Shown here piece by piece: positions 5,700 through 9,545 of a stretch of DNA of 9,545 nt; position 1 is the stretch's first letter; every line of letters starts with the position of its first letter. The DNA comes from an uncultured Micrococcales bacterium. GTDB lineage: Bacteria > Actinomycetota > Actinomycetes > Actinomycetales > Microbacteriaceae. Both the position numbers and the translations under genes were made by a program. The stretch covers positions 1 through 9,545 of the forward strand of contig CAJXTQ010000018.1 in the NCBI GenBank assembly GCA_913060985.1. The letters are read 5' to 3'. The notes below the pieces were generated by a model. It was not told the origin of the DNA and searched no databases. It saw only the letters and a list, made by a program, of their open reading frames with translations.

Positions 5700-6716
5700 A
5701 TGCCAGTAGTAAACCAAGAGCAATACCTGCAAATGCTAGATCAGGCAAAAAACGGAGGATTTGCATACCCCGCGATAAATGTCTCCAGCTCACAAACTCT
5801 GAACGCCGCCCTCGAAGGTTTCGAGAGAGCGGGCTCAAATGGCATCATCCAGGTTTCCACCGGTGGTGCTGACTACTGGAGCGGTGCCAACAAGAAAAAC
5901 CGAGTACAGGGTGCGGTCGCCTTTGCGGCCTTTGCAAGAGAGGCTGCAAAGAGTTACGGAATCAATGTCGCAATTCACACCGATCACTGCGCAAAAGACC
6001 AACTAGATGGCTTCGTCCTCCCGCTGCTTTCGCTTAGTGAGGAGCAGGTGAAATTAACCGGTGAGCCAATTTTCAATAGCCACATGTGGGACGGAAGCGC
6101 AATTGATCTTGATGAAAACCTAGAGATTGCCAAAGACCTTCTAGCCAAAGCGAAAAACGTGGGCTCAATCCTGGAGATTGAGGTAGGTGCCGTTGGCGGA
6201 GAGGAAGATGGTGTTGTTGGGGCGAGCGGAGAGCACCTCTACACCACAGTTGAAGACGGAATCAAAACCGTAGAAGCACTTGGCCTTGGAGAGAATGGCC
6301 GCTACATGACGGCTCTAACCTTTGGAAACGTCCACGGTGTTTATAAACCGGGAAATGTTGTTTTGAAGCCAGAACTGTTGAATGAGATTCAGACAGCTAT
6401 TGGTGAGAAATATGGGAAAAAGATGCCTTTTGACCTGGTGTTCCACGGTGGCAGTGGATCCAGCGAAAAGGAAATCGCCGATGCAGTGAGCTTTGGTGTT
6501 ATCAAGATGAACATCGACACCGATACTCAATACGCCTTCACCCGCCCGGTTGCAGACCACATGCTCAAAAACTATGACGGGGTACTAAAGATTGACGGTG
6601 AGGTTGGAAACAAAAAAACCTACGATCCGCGAGCCTGGGGTAAGGCAGCTGAAAGCGGCATGGCTGAACGAGTTGTCGAAGCCTGTGAGCAACTTGGAAG
6701 TGCTGGAAAGGTCTAG
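5700..6716 (+). CDS. fba: Class II fructose-bisphosphate aldolase
   Basis: Zinc-dependent aldolase that reversibly splits fructose 1,6-bisphosphate into dihydroxyacetone phosphate and glyceraldehyde 3-phosphate. The protein from ATG 5700 has 338 residues, the usual class IIA length. Visible active-site elements: HTDHC (93-97) with catalytic D95 and zinc ligand H96, the E161 region (ILEIEVGAVGGEEDG), NVHGVY with zinc ligand H212, FHGGSGS with zinc ligand H249 and the phosphate-binding loop, and NIDTDTQ (271-277). The frame could run back to an ATG at 5631 inside the kinase gene, but the conserved N-terminus MPVVNQEQYLQMLDQA and the ribosome site support 5700. It is cotranscribed with the upstream kinase, which makes its substrate. 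Its stop TAG shares the tetramer CTAG with the stop of the convergent ispH. Confidence 0.97.
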   Translation: MPVVNQEQYLQMLDQAKNGGFAYPAINVSSSQTLNAALEGFERAGSNGIIQVSTGGADYWSGANKKNRVQGAVAFAAFAREAAKSYGINVAIHTDHCAKDQLDGFVLPLLSLSEEQVKLTGEPIFNSHMWDGSAIDLDENLEIAKDLLAKAKNVGSILEIEVGAVGGEEDGVVGASGEHLYTTVEDGIKTVEALGLGENGRYMTALTFGNVHGVYKPGNVVLKPELLNEIQTAIGEKYGKKMPFDLVFHGGSGSSEKEIADAVSFGVIKMNIDTDTQYAFTRPVADHMLKNYDGVLKIDGEVGNKKTYDPRAWGKAAESGMAERVVEACEQLGSAGKV

Positions 6717-7732
6717 CTGTTAGCTTTCTGCTCTGCAACGCGCTTTTCGATTGAAGCTTTGATGTCCTTACGCAATTCTTTTGGAAGTGAAAACTGGATG
6801 TCCTCTTCAGCGGTGGTGACAGTCTCGACATCGTTAAACCCACGCTTAGCTATATCCTCAAGCACTCGGTTTACAAGAATTTCCGGAACACTTGCACCGC
6901 TGGAAACACCAATTGTTGAGACACCCTCAAACCACTCGTCTTTGAGGTCTCGCTCGTCCTCCACTCGGTAGGCAGCCTTAGCACCTGCATCAAGAGCTAC
7001 CTCAACCAAGCGGACGGTGTTTGATGAATTATCGCTTCCAACGACAATTACCAAATCGCTCTGCGCTCCAATTTTCTTGATTGCAACCTGGCGGTTCTGG
7101 GTTGCATAGCAAATGTCATCACTTGGTGGGTTTTGAAGAGTTGGCAACTTCTTACGAAGCTTATTCACCGTCTCCATGGTCTCATCCACACTCAATGTTG
7201 TTTGGCTTAGCCAAATGACTTTCTCTGGATCTCTGACTTTTACGTTTTCGATATCCTCATCACCGTCAATTAGCTGAACGGCGTGGGGAGCCTCACCGGC
7301 TGTCCCTTCAACCTCTTCGTGACCATCATGGCCGATAAGCAAAATGTCATAACCTTCTCGGTCAAATCGCTGAACTTCTTTGTGAACCTTTGTAACCAGC
7401 GGGCAGGTGGCGTCAATTGTGTGCAGGTTTCGCTCCTGTGCGGCGTTTACAACCGCCGGAGAAACACCGTGGGCGGAAAAGATAGTTACCGCACCCTCTG
7501 GAATTTCATCCACCTCTTCAACAAAAACCGCGCCCCTTCGCTCAAGGGTTTCGACAACGTATTGGTTGTGAACGATTTGCTTCCTCACATAAACGGGGGC
7601 CCCGTAGTGGTCGAGTGCTTTTTCCACGGCTATAACAGCCCTATCTACCCCTGCGCAGTATCCCCTGGGTGCTGCCAGAAGCACCTTCTTTGGTTGGTTG
7701 TCGGTAGTCTGAGTAGTGTTAATTGTGCTCAC
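6713..7732 (-). CDS. ispH: 4-hydroxy-3-methylbut-2-enyl diphosphate reductase (IspH/LytB)
   Basis: Last enzyme of the MEP pathway: reduces HMBPP to isopentenyl and dimethylallyl diphosphate with a [4Fe-4S] cluster. The three cluster cysteines are C26 (PRGYCAGVDRA), C110 (TIDATCPLV) and C208 (ICYATQNRQ). The substrate-site histidines lie in IVHNQYVV and SAHGVSP, and catalytic glutamate E140 in GHEEVEGT. VGSDNSSNT and GVSSGASVPE are the other conserved diphosphate-binding loops. Length (339) is normal for Actinobacteria; an N-terminal tail of about 15 Thr/Asn/Gln-rich residues precedes the core. The start is GTG 7732-7730. GAAGG directly abuts it, too close to serve as a ribosome site, while TAGGAT lies six bases upstream, suggesting a leaderless message. 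Divergent from xseA across 25 bases, as commonly seen in Actinobacteria. Confidence 0.97.
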   Translation of the reverse strand: MSTINTTQTTDNQPKKVLLAAPRGYCAGVDRAVIAVEKALDHYGAPVYVRKQIVHNQYVVETLERRGAVFVEEVDEIPEGAVTIFSAHGVSPAVVNAAQERNLHTIDATCPLVTKVHKEVQRFDREGYDILLIGHDGHEEVEGTAGEAPHAVQLIDGDEDIENVKVRDPEKVIWLSQTTLSVDETMETVNKLRKKLPTLQNPPSDDICYATQNRQVAIKKIGAQSDLVIVVGSDNSSNTVRLVEVALDAGAKAAYRVEDERDLKDEWFEGVSTIGVSSGASVPEILVNRVLEDIAKRGFNDVETVTTAEEDIQFSLPKELRKDIKASIEKRVAEQKANS

Positions 7733-7738
7733 CCTTCA

Positions 7739-7744
7739 ATCCTA
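7739..7744 (-). promoter_or_regulatory. Candidate -10 element (TAGGAT) for leaderless ispH mRNA
   Basis: On the minus strand TAGGAT fits TAnnnT and is separated by exactly six bases (TGAAGG) from the ispH GTG, the same geometry as at ychF. The transcription start would coincide with the start codon. No clear -35 box is visible. Inferred from pattern and position only. Confidence 0.5.
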
Positions 7745-7757
7745 ATTGCGAGGCAAC

Positions 7758-9005
7758 ATGAACGAAACCATAAGTGATTCCAATGAGAATCAATCAAAGG
7801 TTTCCTCTGAGCATTCCCCGTGGCCAGTATCGGCCTTATCGAAATCTCTAAAAGACTGGATAGAGAAACTTGGGAGAGTTTGGGTTGAGGGGGAAATATC
7901 CCAGATAAACAACCGCGGAGGAAATCTGTTTGCGGAGCTTCGCGACTTACAAACAGAGAATTCGATATCCATTCACGCCTGGCGCGGGTCAACGGACCTA
8001 ATTGACCCCAATCTAGAACAGGGTGATCGAGTTGTTGGCCTCATAAAACCCCAGTTTTGGGCAAAAAATGGACGCCTCAGCATGCAGGTTTATGAGCTCA
8101 AAAAGGTTGGGCTTGGTGAGATTTTAGAGAGGCTGGAAAGACTCAGAAAAGCGCTAACGGCGGAAGGTCTGACGCTGGCCGAGAACAAAAAATCATTGCC
8201 GTTTTTGCCAAACAGAATTGGATTGATCACCGGTCGAGGCAGCGATGCTGAAAAAGATGTTTTGGAAAACAGCAAACTCAGATGGCCAGAGGTGGAGTTC
8301 GAGGTTGTAAACACCCTTGTCCAGGGCGAGCGAGCTATACCTGAGATTATCTTTGCCATCGAACAGCTGGATGCCAATCCAGAGGTGGATGTGATCATAA
8401 TCGCTCGTGGTGGCGGCTCCTTCCAAGACCTTTTGATTTTTAGCGATGAGCAGCTAGTCAGGGCAGCGGCTTCAGCAAAAACACCAATAGTCAGCGCAAT
8501 TGGTCACGAAAATGATCGGCCGGTGCTTGATGATGTAGCTGACCTCAGAGCCTCGACCCCAACAGACGCTGCAAAGAGGGTCGTTCCAGACATAGTTGAA
8601 GAGCGGCAGAAGCTTAATGACTTACTTGCACGCGTTAGATACAGACTCCAGGTAAAAATTGACACCGAACAGGCGTTGATTGAGTCCCTGCGGTCCAGGC
8701 CAATTATTGCCAATCCCTACGGGTTTATAGATCTTGCTCGAGAAAACATGATTGAGCGGGTTGCATTGATGCGAGAGCGTATTCGAGTCAGGCTAGACAG
8801 GGCAGAAACTGAAGTAACTACTCTGCACTCCCAGGCGAAGGCACTCTCTCCGCAATTAACCCTCAAACGGGGCTACTCACTTGTCAGGGATGAAGCCGGT
8901 AAACCAATTGGCGATAAGACCAAGGTCGGCCAAAAACTCAGCATAAGAAGCCACAAAATTGAAATAACAGCCACTGCCGATGAGGTTAGGAATATAGATG
9001 AGTGA
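7758..9005 (+). CDS. xseA: Exodeoxyribonuclease VII large subunit
   Basis: Catalytic subunit of exonuclease VII, which degrades single-stranded DNA from both ends into oligonucleotides and acts with the XseB subunit. From ATG 7758 it has 415 residues. An N-terminal OB-fold binds ssDNA (about 20-115, with VWVEGEISQINNRGGNLFAELRD). The catalytic domain follows, with IGLITGRGSDAEKDVL (154-169), IIARGGGSFQDLLIFSDE (214-231), SAIGHENDRPVLDDVAD (246-262) and RASTPTDAAKRV (264-275). A long coiled coil (about 280-365) then binds XseB, and the tail (LKRGYSLVRDEAGKPI) contains the usual C-terminal strand segment. ATG 7758 has GAGG four bases upstream; a TTG at 7746 in frame is possible but poorly placed. 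It overlaps xseB by eight bases. Confidence 0.96.
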   Translation: MNETISDSNENQSKVSSEHSPWPVSALSKSLKDWIEKLGRVWVEGEISQINNRGGNLFAELRDLQTENSISIHAWRGSTDLIDPNLEQGDRVVGLIKPQFWAKNGRLSMQVYELKKVGLGEILERLERLRKALTAEGLTLAENKKSLPFLPNRIGLITGRGSDAEKDVLENSKLRWPEVEFEVVNTLVQGERAIPEIIFAIEQLDANPEVDVIIIARGGGSFQDLLIFSDEQLVRAAASAKTPIVSAIGHENDRPVLDDVADLRASTPTDAAKRVVPDIVEERQKLNDLLARVRYRLQVKIDTEQALIESLRSRPIIANPYGFIDLARENMIERVALMRERIRVRLDRAETEVTTLHSQAKALSPQLTLKRGYSLVRDEAGKPIGDKTKVGQKLSIRSHKIEITATADEVRNIDE

Positions 9006-9213
9006 CGCAAACACCGATATCGAGAGCATGAGTTTCGAACAGGCCCGCGACGAGCTACAAAAAGTCGTGGCCGAGCTTGAGCAACAGAACGTAAGCCTGG
9101 AGGATTCGATGAAGCTATGGGAACGGGGCGAGGCTTTGGCCAAGCACTGTGAGTCATGGCTAAATGGTGCTCGAAAAAAACTAGACAAGGCGTTGGAGGA
9201 AACAGGTGAGTGA
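8998..9213 (+). CDS. xseB: Exodeoxyribonuclease VII small subunit
   Basis: A 71-residue helical hairpin that binds the coiled coil of XseA and is needed for exonuclease VII activity. MSFEQARDELQKVVAELEQ is the family signature, followed by LEDSMKLWERGEALAKHCESWL and a Lys/Glu-rich end. The ATG lies inside the end of xseA (shared ATGAGTGA), with AGGA about six bases upstream, which suggests translational coupling and matched production of the subunits. Its own end overlaps the next gene by eight bases (GTGAGTGA). Confidence 0.95.
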   Translation: MSDANTDIESMSFEQARDELQKVVAELEQQNVSLEDSMKLWERGEALAKHCESWLNGARKKLDKALEETGE

Positions 9214-9545
9214 TGCTGCCGCTAAGAGGCGAGCGAAGCAAACTGTAAACAACCTCGCCCTTTCATTGATTGTCACCGTTTTGGCAACTGCGCTGATAAT
9301 CATGATTGTTCCTCGCGATGACTCATTGCAGATTCAAAGATTCGATTACCAAACGGAGGCAGCCAGCGCTCAGGAAAGCATTGGTCAGGATCTGTTTGTT
9401 CCAGAAATAGCCGATGACTGGTGGTCCAACTCTGCTCGACTGCAGACAACCGGAGGTGTCACCGCTTGGTATATAGGGCTGGTAACCGACCAGGAGCAGT
9501 TCATCGGCATTGAGCAGGGCTTTGATATCAACCCAACTTGGTTGG
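9206..9545 (+). CDS. DUF4245 membrane-anchored protein, 5' part (3' end outside window)
   Basis: The first 113 codons of an actinobacterial DUF4245 protein, function unknown. After a short basic N-terminus (AAAKRRAKQ) comes one transmembrane segment at about 17-35 (LALSLIVTVLATALIIMIV); by the positive-inside rule the rest is outside the membrane. Visible family features are VPEIADDWWSNSARL (about 65-79), GGVTAWYIGLVT (83-94), QFIGIEQG (98-105) and a Trp near the right edge. The start is GTG 9206, with GGAGG (9195-9199) six bases upstream, inside the end of xseB. It is the third gene of the xseA-xseB unit, a conserved actinobacterial arrangement; this says nothing definite about its job. The reading frame stays open to the window end. 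Confidence 0.88.
   Translation, partial: MSDAAAKRRAKQTVNNLALSLIVTVLATALIIMIVPRDDSLQIQRFDYQTEAASAQESIGQDLFVPEIADDWWSNSARLQTTGGVTAWYIGLVTDQEQFIGIEQGFDINPTWL

Noticed and set aside
7283..7777. A 164-codon open frame on the plus strand
   Set aside because: It lies almost wholly antisense to ispH, which has every catalytic residue. Its translation shows no recognisable motif and has a Cys/Asn/Val-rich composition typical of a shadow frame.
8873..9241. A 122-codon open frame on the minus strand across the xseA/xseB junction
   Set aside because: Antisense to the xseA end, all of xseB and the DUF4245 start, which together explain the region.
1..9545. A multi-gene defence or mobile system
   Set aside because: No transposase, integrase, toxin-antitoxin pair, restriction gene, CRISPR array or tRNA-like attachment site is visible. 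Nuclease-type genes here (xseA, xseB, rmuC, DEDDh exonuclease) are ordinary chromosomal families in separate units.

Overview
The window is a tightly packed, ordinary-looking piece of bacterial chromosome: eleven protein genes (two cut by the window ends) and no RNA genes, insertion sequences or CRISPR arrays that I can see. The longest gap is the 93 bases before the PfkB-type kinase. The order ispH / xseA-xseB-DUF4245, with a divergent ychF and an exonuclease-rmuC pair nearby, is typical of Actinobacteria. DUF4245 is essentially an actinobacterial family. Base composition looks close to half G+C and genes overlap or nearly touch, which suggests a streamlined aquatic member of the Microbacteriaceae (the Rhodoluna/Aquiluna kind). 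The lineage is an inference from gene order and composition; I could not run a search.

Layout. (1) Bases 1-473, plus strand: the 3' part of serine O-acetyltransferase (cysE). (2) Bases 470-2764, minus strand: the ATPase ychF followed by a photolyase/cryptochrome-like flavoprotein, whose stop codon overlaps that of cysE. (3) Bases 2777-4576, plus strand: a DEDDh exonuclease and the DNA-recombination protein rmuC. (4) Bases 4670-6716, plus strand: a PfkB-family sugar-phosphate kinase and class II fructose-bisphosphate aldolase, an operon making and splitting fructose 1,6-bisphosphate. (5) Bases 6713-7732, minus strand: ispH, last enzyme of the non-mevalonate isoprenoid pathway, with its stop overlapping that of fba. 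(6) Bases 7758-9545, plus strand: xseA, xseB and a membrane-anchored DUF4245 protein, each overlapping the next by eight bases.

Most genes are housekeeping. Four act in DNA repair or processing (photolyase-like protein, DEDDh exonuclease, RmuC, exonuclease VII), but they are in separate transcription units and nothing shows that they form one system.

The item most worth a second look is the flavoprotein at 470-1651. Its FAD-binding domain comes first, carries exactly four cysteines in an iron-sulfur-type arrangement, and is followed by what reads as a degraded photolyase antenna (Rossmann) domain. That is the reverse of the usual photolyase domain order. A second theme is transcription: ychF, ispH and possibly rmuC have a -10-like hexamer exactly six bases before the start codon and no usable ribosome binding site, as expected for leaderless mRNAs, whereas the other genes have Shine-Dalgarno sequences.
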